Shown: positions 6,109 through 13,046 of the stretch, piece after piece | How the letters are laid out: each line of letters begins with the position of its first letter | Position numbering within the stretch: position 1 is the stretch's first letter | NCBI GenBank assembly: GCA_035633075.1 | Contig: DASQFQ010000009.1 | Span: forward strand, 1-15,798 | Length of the DNA: 15,798 nucleotides | Direction of reading: 5' to 3' | Source: DASQFQ01 sp035633075 | Lineage (GTDB): Bacteria > Actinomycetota > Thermoleophilia > Solirubrobacterales > Solirubrobacteraceae | Made by a program: the position numbers and the translations under genes | Notes under the pieces: model-generated | What the model was told of the DNA's origin: nothing | The model's database searches: none | What the model saw: the letters and a program-made list of their open reading frames with translations, nothing else

Positions 6109-7768
6109 CGAACGCGACGACCTGCGCCGGCTCCGGCCGCGCGTCGAGGTCGAGCACCCGCGCGTCGTGCGAGGCGAGCCAGGCGCCCACGATCCGCGCC
6201 TCGTCGATCTCCTCGGCCGGCAGCCAGCCGCCGAGCTCGGGGCGCGGCGGCGCGCGCAGAGCCTCCCCGGTCCGCGCCGCCAGCTCGCCGGCGTCCCCCG
6301 CCAGCGGCCCCCAGTCGAGCACCCGCCCGCCGACGATCCAGAACGCGTCGAAGCGGCGAGCCGCGCTCGGGTGCGGCGCGAGGACGAGCCGCGCGCGCGC
6401 ATGGGTGGCGCGCAGCACCCCGCCGAGCCGGGCCAGCAGCGTCTCCAGGCGCGCACGGCGGCGCAGCAGCCACGCCGCGCGCTCGTAGCGGCGCGCCGCC
6501 GCTGCCGAGCGCATCTGGCCGTCGATGTGGGCGAGCAGGGCGGCGCCCGGGTCGCGCTCGCTCACGAACAGCCGCAGGGCGCCGTCGAGCCGCTCGCGGT
6601 AGAGGTTGGGGTCGAGGTCGCCGAGGCAGGGCGACAGGCAGCGCCCCATCTGCCCGTAGGCGGAGGGATGCCGGCGCCGCGGCAGCGCGCGCCCGCAGTG
6701 GCGCAGGCCGAACAGCGAGTTGAGCTGCTCGACGAGCTCGGCGGCCGCCGCCCGGCCGCGGACGGGGCCGACGGTGACGCTGTGACCGGGAGCCGGCTCG
6801 CGCGCGACCTCGAGGATCGGGAAGGCGATGTCGAGCCGGCAGCGCAAGTACACGAGCCCGTCGGCCACCCGCTTGAGCCGCACGTTGCCCGACGGGCGCA
6901 GCGCCTTGATCAGCCGGTTCTCGAGGACCAGCGCGCCCAGCTCGGACTCGGTCGCCTGGTAGTCGACCTGCTCGGCCTGGCCCGTCCAATCGGCGGGGGT
7001 CGTGAAATGCGAGCGAGCGCGCGTGCGCAGGCAGACCGACTTGCCGACGTAGAGCGGCCTTCCCTCCGCGTCGCGGAAGACATAGACGCCGGGATCCTTC
7101 GGCAGCGCCGAGAGGTCCGGGCGGCGCTCCGGCGGCCTGCCCGCGGCGGACGGCCGGCGCCGTCCCCCGGCACGGCGCGGGCCCAGCAGCGCAACCGCTT
7201 CGGCGACCGTGGCCGCGTGCGCGCAGAGCCGGTGAAACAGCGCGCAGAACACCCCAGCGCAGGTCTCCGCGTCGGGCAGCGCGCGGTGGGCGCCCGCGAC
7301 CTCGATGCCGAGGGCCTCGGCGAGGGCGCCCAGCCCGCGCCGGCGCTGCAGCGGCGCGAAGCGCCGGGCGAGCGAGATCGTGCAGAGGACGGGCGGGTCG
7401 GGCCAGGTCAGCGCGGCGCGGTCGAAGGCCTGGCGCAGCACCCTCGTGTCGAAGCGCGCCGAGTGCGCGACGAGCACCCGCCCGCGCATCCGCGCCGCCA
7501 GCACGGGCAGGACCTGCTCGGGCGGCGGCGCGGCATCCACCATCGCCTGGCTGATCCCGGTGAAGCGCTGAATCCCGCGCGACAGCGGACGGGCGACCCC
7601 GACGAGGGACGACCAGCGATCGTGCAGCTCTCCCCCGCCCACCAGGACGGCGCCGATCTCCGTGAGCTCACACGCTTCGCCCGCGAGCCCGTTGGTCTCG
7701 GTGTCGAGGGCGAGGAACTCGGCGGTGGCGAGTGGCTGGGCGCCCAGTTCGGTGGTGAGCAGCGGCAT
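6086..7768 (-). CDS. DEDDh 3'-5' exonuclease fused to UvrC-like GIY-YIG nuclease
   Basis: The 560-residue protein joins two nuclease modules. Residues about 16-190 are a DnaQ-type exonuclease: ALDTETNGL gives Asp22/Glu24, HSARFDTRV gives Asp107, and HRALPDAE gives His161/Asp166, so the DEDDh set is complete. A basic linker (about 197-217) leads to a GIY-YIG domain (about 222-300): GVYVF 227-231, YVG 240-242, Arg248/Arg250, and the catalytic Glu283 in VLENRLIKAL. Then come a UvrC-like Cys region (Cys358, Cys377, Cys381) and a UVR-like helical hairpin near 415-447. The UvrC RNase-H endonuclease domain is absent, as in Cho. This arrangement is known in actinobacteria (mycobacterial homologues exist) and is thought to act in DNA repair. 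ATG 7768 is the only sensible start; TAAGAC lies 6 bases upstream. The end overlaps the convergent gene. Confidence 0.9.
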   Translation of the reverse strand: MPLLTTELGAQPLATAEFLALDTETNGLAGEACELTEIGAVLVGGGELHDRWSSLVGVARPLSRGIQRFTGISQAMVDAAPPPEQVLPVLAARMRGRVLVAHSARFDTRVLRQAFDRAALTWPDPPVLCTISLARRFAPLQRRRGLGALAEALGIEVAGAHRALPDAETCAGVFCALFHRLCAHAATVAEAVALLGPRRAGGRRRPSAAGRPPERRPDLSALPKDPGVYVFRDAEGRPLYVGKSVCLRTRARSHFTTPADWTGQAEQVDYQATESELGALVLENRLIKALRPSGNVRLKRVADGLVYLRCRLDIAFPILEVAREPAPGHSVTVGPVRGRAAAAELVEQLNSLFGLRHCGRALPRRRHPSAYGQMGRCLSPCLGDLDPNLYRERLDGALRLFVSERDPGAALLAHIDGQMRSAAAARRYERAAWLLRRRARLETLLARLGGVLRATHARARLVLAPHPSAARRFDAFWIVGGRVLDWGPLAGDAGELAARTGEALRAPPRPELGGWLPAEEIDEARIVGAWLASHDARVLDLDARPEPAQVVAFASAALCP

Positions 7769-7774
7769 CCCGGG

Positions 7775-7780
7775 GTCTTA
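7775..7780 (-). promoter_or_regulatory. Weak -10-like element (TAAGAC) of the exonuclease-UvrC gene
   Basis: TAAGAC on the minus strand ends 6 bases before ATG 7768, the usual place in this window, but its last base is C instead of T. Confidence 0.25.
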
Positions 7781-7845
7781 CGCCCGGGGCCGGACGTCGT
7801 GCACCGTTTCGTGCGCGAGCGCCTGCTTGTGCCGGTTGGTTCAAG

Positions 7846-7851
7846 TAGGGT
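7846..7851 (+). promoter_or_regulatory. Putative -10 element (TAGGGT) of the exported-protein operon, with leader
   Basis: TAGGGT lies 34 bases before ATG 7886. It would give a leader of roughly 28 bases containing GGAGGAG (7863-7869) and AGGAGG (7879-7884). This is one of the few promoters here that leaves room for a Shine-Dalgarno sequence. No matched -35 at 16-18 bp is evident. Confidence 0.35.
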
Positions 7852-7885
7852 TTCCCGGCTACGGAGGAGTCACGGGTCAGGAGGA

Positions 7886-8302
7886 ATGAGGCGCACATTC
7901 ACATGGCTGCTCTTGCTGGCCCCGCTGGCCGGCTGTGGCAGCGGAGACGACTACGCCAATCGCCCGCGCCCGCCGGCGCCCATCAATGTGACGGCGGCGA
8001 TCAGCGACGCGCGTGTCTCGGTGTCCCCGCGCCGGTTTGGCGCCGGGCCGATCGTGCTCATCATCTCCAACCAGTCCTCGTCCGCCCAGGAGGTGACCTT
8101 CGAGACCGGCGAGCTCGGCGCCTCACAGCCCGGGCGGACCTTCAACACGACGCCCATCAATCCGCGCGGCACGGCCGCGCTCAAGATGGACGTCCGCGAG
8201 GGTGATTGGGAGCTGCGCACGAGGGACAACGGCATCCGGGCCGCCGACGTGAAGGTGGACGTGACGCGCAAGTCCGCCCAGGACGAGCTGCTGCAACCGT
8301 GA
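7886..8302 (+). CDS. Small lipoprotein with a cupredoxin-like beta domain lacking copper ligands
   Basis: The 138-residue protein has a lipoprotein signal peptide (MRRTFTWLLLLAPLAGC; lipobox LAGC, Cys17), then a single beta-rich domain. The segments INVTAAISDARVSVSPRRF, GPIVLIISNQSSSAQEVTFE and GTAALKMDVREGDWELRTRD follow the strand order of cupredoxin-like domains. The His/Cys/Met copper ligands of true cupredoxins are missing, so a structural or binding role is more likely than electron transfer. The start is fixed by the signal peptide. The ribosome site is odd: AGGAGG is only 1 base from the ATG and GGAGGAG is 16 bases away. The stop overlaps the next start (GTGA), giving a two-gene operon of exported proteins. 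The family name is tentative. Confidence 0.75.
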   Translation: MRRTFTWLLLLAPLAGCGSGDDYANRPRPPAPINVTAAISDARVSVSPRRFGAGPIVLIISNQSSSAQEVTFETGELGASQPGRTFNTTPINPRGTAALKMDVREGDWELRTRDNGIRAADVKVDVTRKSAQDELLQP

Positions 8303-8868
8303 GCGCGAGGGGCACACGCTTCGCCGCCATCGCGGCGGCGCTGGGCGCGGTCGCGGTCGCGGCCGCCGTGCCCGCCTCCGCCGAGCAGACGCAGCCCCAG
8401 CGCTTCTTCAAGGAGCGCCTCCTGTCGGATTCGCAGACGAGCCGGGCGGTCAAGGACCTGCTGCGCCACGGCGGCGGGTTCGTGGACCGCTCCGTCGTCT
8501 TCCGCGACCTCACACGCGACCGGCGCGACGACGCGGTCGTGCGGGTCCACAGCGGCGGCGCCGGCGGCGTGGTCGCCATCTACGTGTTCAGCACCGACAC
8601 CCGGCGCTCGAGCACGGGGCTGCGCGCGATGTTCCGGTCCCAGCGCCTGCTGCGCGCCTCGACCTCGGTGGCCGAGGGGGTCATGAGCTACCGGTCGGCG
8701 AGCTACGCCCCCGGCGACGAGCTGTGCTGCCCGTCGCGGCTGGTCGAGACGTCCCTGCGCTGGGAGCGCGCGACCAAGCGCTTCAGGATCGCGCAGCGTC
8801 GGACCGTCCCGCAAGAGCCCGAGGCGCAGGTCCCCGCCGCTCCGGATCCCGCGCCCAAGCCCCAGTGA
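8299..8868 (+). CDS. Secreted protein, LppP/LprE-like
   Basis: The 189-residue protein starts at GTG 8299 in a 4-base overlap with the upstream stop. An N-terminal signal peptide (residues 1-28, cleavage after ASA) implies export. The mature part contains VVFRDLTRDRRDDAVVRV, a degenerate version of the D-x-D-x-D FG-GAP-like pattern, followed by GGAGGVVAIYVFSTD and SYAPGDELCCPS with Cys143/Cys144. This succession resembles actinobacterial LppP/LprE-type lipoproteins, whose function is unknown. There is no lipobox Cys, so it should be released or held by its partner. The C-terminal tail is Pro/Ala-rich (EPEAQVPAAPDPAPKPQ) and probably disordered. Adjacent export of both operon products suggests they act together at the cell surface. 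Confidence 0.7.
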   Translation: MSARGTRFAAIAAALGAVAVAAAVPASAEQTQPQRFFKERLLSDSQTSRAVKDLLRHGGGFVDRSVVFRDLTRDRRDDAVVRVHSGGAGGVVAIYVFSTDTRRSSTGLRAMFRSQRLLRASTSVAEGVMSYRSASYAPGDELCCPSRLVETSLRWERATKRFRIAQRRTVPQEPEAQVPAAPDPAPKPQ

Positions 8869-8886
8869 GGTGACCCGGCGAACGTT

Positions 8887-8900
8887 GGCGGTTGCCCGCC
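8887..8900 (+). terminator. Small hairpin between convergent genes, possible weak terminator
   Basis: GGCGG (8887-8891), loop TTGC, CCGCC (8896-8900) forms a 5-bp GC stem in the 35-bp gap between two converging stop codons. No U-run follows on either strand. Confidence 0.25.
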
Positions 8901-8903
8901 CTC

Positions 8904-9896
8904 TCAGCCCAGCTCGCGCGGCGTGACAGGCAGCGGTCGCGCCGTGCCCTCGCGCACGACCGTGAGCTCGCAGGCCCGCCCGATGTACTCGGCGGTCAGC
9001 AGCCGCTGGAGGTCGTCGACCCCCCGCACGGGCGCCCCGTCTACCGCGACGATGAGGTCCTCGGCGTGGATCCCGGCGCGCGCGGCGGGTGAGCCTTCTA
9101 CGACCTCGACGACCTCGACCGCGCGCTCGCGGCCGAGCGTCGCGGCCACGCGCGGCGGCAATGGCCGTGCCCCCCCGGCGATCCCGAGCCAGGCCCGGCG
9201 TACGCGCCCCTCGCGCATCAGCGCCGAAACGATCTGCCGCGTGGTGGCATTGATCGGGACCGCGAGCCCGAGTCCGACCCCCGCCACCGCGGTGTTGATC
9301 CCCACCACGCGACCCCGGCCGTCGACCAGGGCGCCCCCGGAGTTGCCCGGGTTCAGCGCGGCATCGGTCTGGATCACGTTGTCGACCACGCGCATGGCTC
9401 GGCCCGACCGCGTCGGCAGCGAGCGCCCGAGCGCCGAGACGACCCCGGCCGTCACCGACCCCGCGAAGCCGTGCGGGTTGCCGATGGCCACCACGAGCTG
9501 ACCGACGCGCAGAGCCGCCGCGTCGCCCAGCACGGCGGGCTCGAGCGGCTCGCCATCGGCGCGCAGCACTGCGAGGTCGGAGAGGGCGTCGGCCCCGACC
9601 AGGCGCGCCTCGACCTCGCGGCCGTCGGTGAAGGAGGCCCGGATCCGCGGACGCGAGGCTCCCTCGACCACGTGCGCCGAGGTGAGCATGAAGCCGTCGG
9701 GCGTGATTGCGACCCCCGACCCGCCGCCGCCCGCGTAGCGCCCGCGCGGCGTCCGGTGCGAGACGCGGAGGTTCGCGACCGAGCGGGCGATGGTCTCGGC
9801 CACGCCCGTGACGACGCGGGAGTAGGCGTCGAGGGCCTCGGCCTCGCTCGGCAGCGAACCTGGAGCGGCGGGCTGAGCGGGATCCGTCACGGTCAC
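8904..9896 (-). CDS. HtrA/DegP-like trypsin-type serine protease with PDZ domain
   Basis: With start GTG 9896 the protein has 330 residues. The S1C protease domain (about 45-230) has the triad His75 (LTSAHVVEG), Asp107 (SDLAVL) and Ser186 (NPGNSGGAL), all intact. A PDZ domain follows (about 235-322) with the WLGIAGG and GSPAARAGIHAEDLIVAVDG blocks. Such proteases degrade misfolded proteins and the PDZ domain recognises C-termini. There is no signal peptide or membrane helix before the protease domain, unlike most HtrA proteins; the first 40 residues are a soluble helix. An in-frame ATG at 9980 and the open frame back to 10043 would lengthen it but add no signal, and would put the gene into the marR promoter. 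The TAGCAT element 7 bases before GTG 9896 favours the shorter form. It is divergent from marR. Confidence 0.88.
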   Translation of the reverse strand: MTVTDPAQPAAPGSLPSEAEALDAYSRVVTGVAETIARSVANLRVSHRTPRGRYAGGGGSGVAITPDGFMLTSAHVVEGASRPRIRASFTDGREVEARLVGADALSDLAVLRADGEPLEPAVLGDAAALRVGQLVVAIGNPHGFAGSVTAGVVSALGRSLPTRSGRAMRVVDNVIQTDAALNPGNSGGALVDGRGRVVGINTAVAGVGLGLAVPINATTRQIVSALMREGRVRRAWLGIAGGARPLPPRVAATLGRERAVEVVEVVEGSPAARAGIHAEDLIVAVDGAPVRGVDDLQRLLTAEYIGRACELTVVREGTARPLPVTPRELG

Positions 9897-9903
9897 TTGC
9901 GAA

Positions 9904-9909
9904 ATGCTA
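9904..9909 (-). promoter_or_regulatory. Putative -10 element (TAGCAT) of the HtrA-like gene, leaderless
   Basis: On the minus strand TAGCAT ends 7 bases before GTG 9896. It is part of the palindrome GCTAGC. No Shine-Dalgarno sequence lies before this GTG. Confidence 0.45.
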
Positions 9910-9953
9910 GCGACCTGAGGAGCGGGCCCTGAGTCATGCCTGGTCGCCACCCT

Positions 9954-9972
9954 GACCGAGTCCTGCTCGGTC
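9954..9972. promoter_or_regulatory. Perfect inverted repeat in the htrA-marR intergenic region, possible operator
   Basis: GACCGAG at 9954-9960 and CTCGGTC at 9966-9972 form a perfect 7-base inverted repeat with a 5-base centre. It lies between the two divergent promoters, 28 bp before the marR -10 and 45 bp from the htrA -10, where a dimeric regulator could control both. It could also fold as a hairpin but is not after a gene end. Confidence 0.4.
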
Positions 9973-9999
9973 CGCCCCATCTTGCCCGCACGCTCCTGA

Positions 10000-10005
10000 T
10001 ACAGT
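10000..10005 (+). promoter_or_regulatory. Extended -10 promoter (TGA-TACAGT) of marR-MFS operon, leaderless
   Basis: TACAGT is preceded by TG at 9997-9998 with one spacer base, a complete extended -10. It ends 7 bases before GTG 10013, so RNA should start at the GTG. No -35 is needed or seen. Confidence 0.55.
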
Positions 10006-10039
10006 TGCATGCGTGCAAGCAATAGTTGCTTCTCCGCAA
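10005..10039. promoter_or_regulatory. Array of TTGC/GCAA half-sites over the marR start, candidate MarR operator
   Basis: TTGCA (10005-10009) and TGCAA (10014-10018) form an inverted repeat around the start codon. GCAA (10019-10022) and TTGC (10026-10029) form a second, and that TTGC with GCAA (10036-10039) a third. Five half-sites in 35 bp stand out against the GC-rich background and overlap the -10 and start, as expected for autorepression by the MarR protein. Confidence 0.45.
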
Positions 10040-10459
10040 GCACTCGCCGCCGACCTGGAGCTCTTCCTCAACCACCTGCACCGCTCGACGCTTGCGGGCT
10101 GGCTTCAGACCGTCGCCGACCTCGAGCTGTCGTTCACGCAGGTCAAGGCGCTGCAGGTGCTCGTCGAGCGCGAGGAGCTCTCGGTCAAGGACCTCGCCGA
10201 GGCGCTCACCCTGTCCTTCCCCGCGGCCTCGCGCGCCGTGGAGGGACTCGTCGGCCGGGCACTCGTGGAGCGCCGCGAGTGCGCCGCGGACCGCCGCTCG
10301 CGGCTGATCCGCCTCTCGCCGACCGGCCGCGAGGTCAGCGAGCGCGTGCTCGACGCGCGGCTCGAGGGGCTCGAAGCGTTCGTCGCCAAGCTGCCCGCCG
10401 AGGAGCGCGACCGCTTGCAGGCCGCCCTCGCGCCGTTTCTCGAGAGGACCCGCGGATGA
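10013..10459 (+). CDS. MarR-family transcriptional regulator
   Basis: The 148-residue protein has the MarR layout. An N-terminal dimerisation helix (LAADLELFLNHLHRSTLAGW) is followed by a winged helix-turn-helix (about 40-105): LSFTQVKALQVL, LSVKDLAEALTLSFPAASRAVEGLVGRALVERR with the recognition helix near 68-82, and a wing with ADRRSRLIRLSPTGREV. A C-terminal dimerisation helix completes it. These proteins usually repress the gene beside them and release DNA on binding a small aromatic ligand. The GTG start fits the extended -10 seven bases upstream. Its stop overlaps the ATG of the MFS exporter (ATGA), so regulator and transporter form one operon. It probably represses itself and the exporter through the half-sites at 10005-10039, and perhaps the htrA-like gene. 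Confidence 0.92.
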   Translation: MQAIVASPQALAADLELFLNHLHRSTLAGWLQTVADLELSFTQVKALQVLVEREELSVKDLAEALTLSFPAASRAVEGLVGRALVERRECAADRRSRLIRLSPTGREVSERVLDARLEGLEAFVAKLPAEERDRLQAALAPFLERTRG

Positions 10460-12021
10460 CCGATCGCCTGCGCCTGTCAGAGACCAATCGACGCTGGTGG
10501 ACGCTCGCGGCGATGTGCTTCGCGCTGTTCATGGTCATGCTCGACAACACCGTCGTCAACGTCGCGCTGCCGTCCATCCAGCGCGACTTCGACGCCTCGC
10601 TGTCGGCGCTCGAGTGGACCATCAACGCCTACACGCTCGTCTTCGCGGTCCTGCTGGTCACGGGTGGGCGCATGGGCGACATCTTCGGGCGCCGCCGCAT
10701 GTTCCTCTTCGGCGTCGTGGTGTTCGCGCTCGCCTCGGCGACCATCGGCTTCGCGCCGTCGGAGGGCTGGCTGGTCGCCTCGCGCGCGATCCAGGGGGCC
10801 GGCGCCGCCTTCATGATGCCCGGCACCCTGTCGATCATCAGCGACGCGTTCCCGCCCGCCGAGCGCGGCAAGGCCATCGGCACCTGGGCGGGCGTCTCGG
10901 CGATCGCCCTCGCCCTCGGGCCCGTGCTAGGCGGCTGGCTGACCGAGGACCTCTCGTGGCGCGCGATCTTCTTCCTCAACCTCCCCGTCGCCGTGGGCGC
11001 GATCGCCGTCACGCTGTTCGCGGCCCGCGAGTCGCGCGACCACACGGTGTCGCGACAGGTAGACCTGCCGGGGATCGCGGCGCTCACAGTCGGGCTGACC
11101 GCGCTCGTGCTCGCCCTCGTGGAGGGCAACGCCTGGGGCTGGGGCTCGGCGGTCGTCCTCGGGCTGCTCGCGCTGGCCGTCGCCGCGCTCACCGCCTTCA
11201 CCGTGATCGAGCGGCGCTCGCCCGCTCCCGTGGTCGACTTCGCCTTCTTCCGGTCGCGATCGTTCCTCGGAGCGAACATCGTCGCCTTCTCGGTGTCCTT
11301 CGCGATGTTCGCGATGTTCTTCTTCCTCGCGCTCTACATGCAGAACATCCTCGGCTACAGCCCGCTGCAGGCCGGCGTGCGCTTCCTGCCCGCGACGCTG
11401 GTGATCATCGTCGCCGCCCCGCTGGCGGGGCGCCTCGCCGACCGCGTGGGCCCGCGGCCGTTGATCGTGACCGGAATGATGCTGTCGGCGGTCTCGCTGC
11501 TGTGGCAGTCGCGCCTGGACGCCGGCACGGGCTTCGGCTTCCTGCTGCCCGCCTTCGTGCTGATGGGCGCCGGCATGGGGCTGACCATGTCGCCGATGAG
11601 CACCGCGGCCATGAACGCCGTGCACCACACGAAGGCCGGCGTGGCGAGCGGGACCCTCTCCATGAGCCGCATGGTCGGGGGAACCTTCGGCGTCGCCGTC
11701 CTCGGGGCGCTCGTGGCCGCCGTCGGGCGCGCACGCCTGGAGGACTCGCTGCCCGCGCTCCCCGCGGGCGCCCGCGAGCACGTCGTCGACGCCCTCGGCT
11801 CCGGGGCGGGCACCGGTGGCGCCTCTCCCGAGATCGCCGTGGCCGCGCGCGACGCGTTCATCGGCGCCCTCGGAGACGCGTTGACGCTGAGCGCCGCGGT
11901 GGCCGCCGCGGCTGCCGTCGCCGCGTGGTTCCTGATCTCGCCGGGCCGTCCGGCGGTCGAGCGGCACCCGGTGCCGGCCGGCGAGGCCGAGCCCGAGGCC
12001 GCCGAGGCCCTGGCGGCCTAG
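10456..12021 (+). CDS. DHA2-family (EmrB/QacA-type) MFS drug exporter, 14 TM
   Basis: The 521-residue integral membrane protein exports drugs or toxic metabolites in exchange for protons. The first helix holds the DHA2 motif LDNTVVNVALPSIQRDF (Asp30). Motif A, GGRMGDIFGRRRMF, is at 70-83. Motif C, which marks exporters, is at about 143-160 (GVSAIALALGPVLGG), followed by SWRAIFFLNLPV, typical of this subfamily. The remaining hydrophobic segments fit 14 membrane helices, and the C-terminal tail after about residue 495 is acidic and Ala-rich. It is translationally coupled to marR. Its TAG stop shares the palindrome CTAG with the stop of the convergent M48 gene. The substrate cannot be read from sequence. 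Confidence 0.93.
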   Translation: MTDRLRLSETNRRWWTLAAMCFALFMVMLDNTVVNVALPSIQRDFDASLSALEWTINAYTLVFAVLLVTGGRMGDIFGRRRMFLFGVVVFALASATIGFAPSEGWLVASRAIQGAGAAFMMPGTLSIISDAFPPAERGKAIGTWAGVSAIALALGPVLGGWLTEDLSWRAIFFLNLPVAVGAIAVTLFAARESRDHTVSRQVDLPGIAALTVGLTALVLALVEGNAWGWGSAVVLGLLALAVAALTAFTVIERRSPAPVVDFAFFRSRSFLGANIVAFSVSFAMFAMFFFLALYMQNILGYSPLQAGVRFLPATLVIIVAAPLAGRLADRVGPRPLIVTGMMLSAVSLLWQSRLDAGTGFGFLLPAFVLMGAGMGLTMSPMSTAAMNAVHHTKAGVASGTLSMSRMVGGTFGVAVLGALVAAVGRARLEDSLPALPAGAREHVVDALGSGAGTGGASPEIAVAARDAFIGALGDALTLSAAVAAAAAVAAWFLISPGRPAVERHPVPAGEAEPEAAEALAA

Positions 12022-13007
12022 CCCTCGCGCTCCCCGCGCCGCTTCTCGAGCCAGTCGGAGAGCTGCTCGCCGACGTCTGAGATCGAGGAGCCCGCCTTTT
12101 CGAAGGCGTCGCGGACGCGCTCGCCGTAGTGGGCGGCGGCGCCGCCGGCCTCCTCGCGCATCGACGGCTCCTCGCCGTGGCGGACGTACTCGCCGCCGAT
12201 GATGCGGTCGTAGTCGCCGGAGCGCACCCACGCCAGCAGCTGCTGGACGCGCTTGACGGGCAGCGGGTGCGTCACGTTGAGGTCGAGCAGGAGCTTGGAC
12301 AAGCGCTCGAGCCCGGTGCCCTTCTCGTCGTAGTCGAGCCCCTGCTTGATGAACGCGTCGAGGTTGAGGTGCTCGGCGGCGGCGCCGGCGGAGAGCACCA
12401 TGAGCGTCCGGCAGACAACCTGGGGGTCCCGGGTCAGCAGGGCGGCGGCGCGGTCGCAGCTCAGCTCTGCGGCCCTGAACCACTCCAGCAGCGCCAGGCG
12501 GATGGCCATCAGCGGCAGCCCGGCCAGCAGCGGCAGCCGCTGTGTGCCGACCCGCAGGAGGATGACGAGCGCTGTCTGGTAGAGCACGTGATCGGAATGG
12601 ATGTGCGCGGCCTCGTGGGCCAGCACCGCCCGCTGGCCGTCGGCGTCGAGCAGGGTCACGAGCTCGGAGTTCAGGATCACGATCGGGCGTCCCACCCCGA
12701 TCGTCACCGCGTTGGCGAACGGGAACTGGGTCAGGTACAGGCCCGGGACCTCGTCGATGTCGAGCGAGTTGATCACCTGGCGGTGGAGCACCCAGATGTG
12801 GGGGAGCTGCTCCTGGCCGAGGCGAACCGCCGAGCCGAGCGACGCCGCCCGCAGCGCGCGCTCGTAGCCGAGCTCGATCAGCTTGCGGACCACCTGGTCG
12901 AGGTAGGGGACGTTGTGCAGGGCCGCCGTCGCCGCTCGGTCGGCGGGGTGCTGGTAGGCGCGCGGGGAGATGCCGTCGAGACGGTAGGCCTCGACCGGGA
13001 GGGTCAT
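12018..13007 (-). CDS. M48-family zinc metallopeptidase, membrane-associated
   Basis: The 329-residue protein has the zinc motif HEAAH at 131-135 within VLAHEAAHIHSDH, and the third ligand Glu181 in RAAELSCDRAAALL, as in M48 peptidases (HtpX/Ste24 type). A hydrophobic stretch between them, about 143-176, probably forms one or two membrane helices or a hairpin. NSELVTLLDADGQRAVLAHE is the family's edge strand and helix. Residues 280-329 form a charged amphipathic tail (YGERVRDAFEKAGSSISDVG, EKRRGEREG) unlike the peptidase core. The start at 13007 (MTLPVEAYRLDG) is fixed by TACGGT 7 bases upstream; a longer open frame to 13736 is antisense to the CorA-like gene. It is divergent from that gene. 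A role in membrane-protein quality control is the usual inference. Confidence 0.88.
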   Translation of the reverse strand: MTLPVEAYRLDGISPRAYQHPADRAATAALHNVPYLDQVVRKLIELGYERALRAASLGSAVRLGQEQLPHIWVLHRQVINSLDIDEVPGLYLTQFPFANAVTIGVGRPIVILNSELVTLLDADGQRAVLAHEAAHIHSDHVLYQTALVILLRVGTQRLPLLAGLPLMAIRLALLEWFRAAELSCDRAAALLTRDPQVVCRTLMVLSAGAAAEHLNLDAFIKQGLDYDEKGTGLERLSKLLLDLNVTHPLPVKRVQQLLAWVRSGDYDRIIGGEYVRHGEEPSMREEAGGAAAHYGERVRDAFEKAGSSISDVGEQLSDWLEKRRGEREG

Positions 13008-13014
13008 GCCCCAG

Positions 13015-13020
13015 ACCGTA
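13015..13020 (-). promoter_or_regulatory. Putative -10 element (TACGGT) of the M48 gene, leaderless
   Basis: TACGGT on the minus strand ends 7 bases before ATG 13007. It stands 12 bp from the oppositely directed element at 13033-13038. Confidence 0.5.
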
Positions 13021-13032
13021 GCGTCCGCGGGG

Positions 13033-13038
13033 TAGGCT
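13033..13038 (+). promoter_or_regulatory. Putative -10 element (TAGGCT) of the CorA-like gene, leaderless
   Basis: TAGGCT ends 8 bases before ATG 13047 in a 39-bp divergent gap. No Shine-Dalgarno sequence or -35 is evident. Confidence 0.45.
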
Positions 13039-13046
13039 CGGCGGCG

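Noticed and set aside
6026..7885. Long plus-strand open frame leading into the cupredoxin-like lipoprotein
   Set aside because: It is antisense to the exonuclease-UvrC gene. The real gene begins at 7886 with a clear signal peptide.
9897..10043. Longer start for the HtrA-like protease, including ATG 9980
   Set aside because: It would overlap the marR promoter and start without adding a signal peptide, while a -10-like element is placed exactly for GTG 9896.
12129..13046. Plus-strand extension upstream of the CorA-like gene
   Set aside because: Antisense to the M48 gene; the CorA homology begins at ATG 13047.
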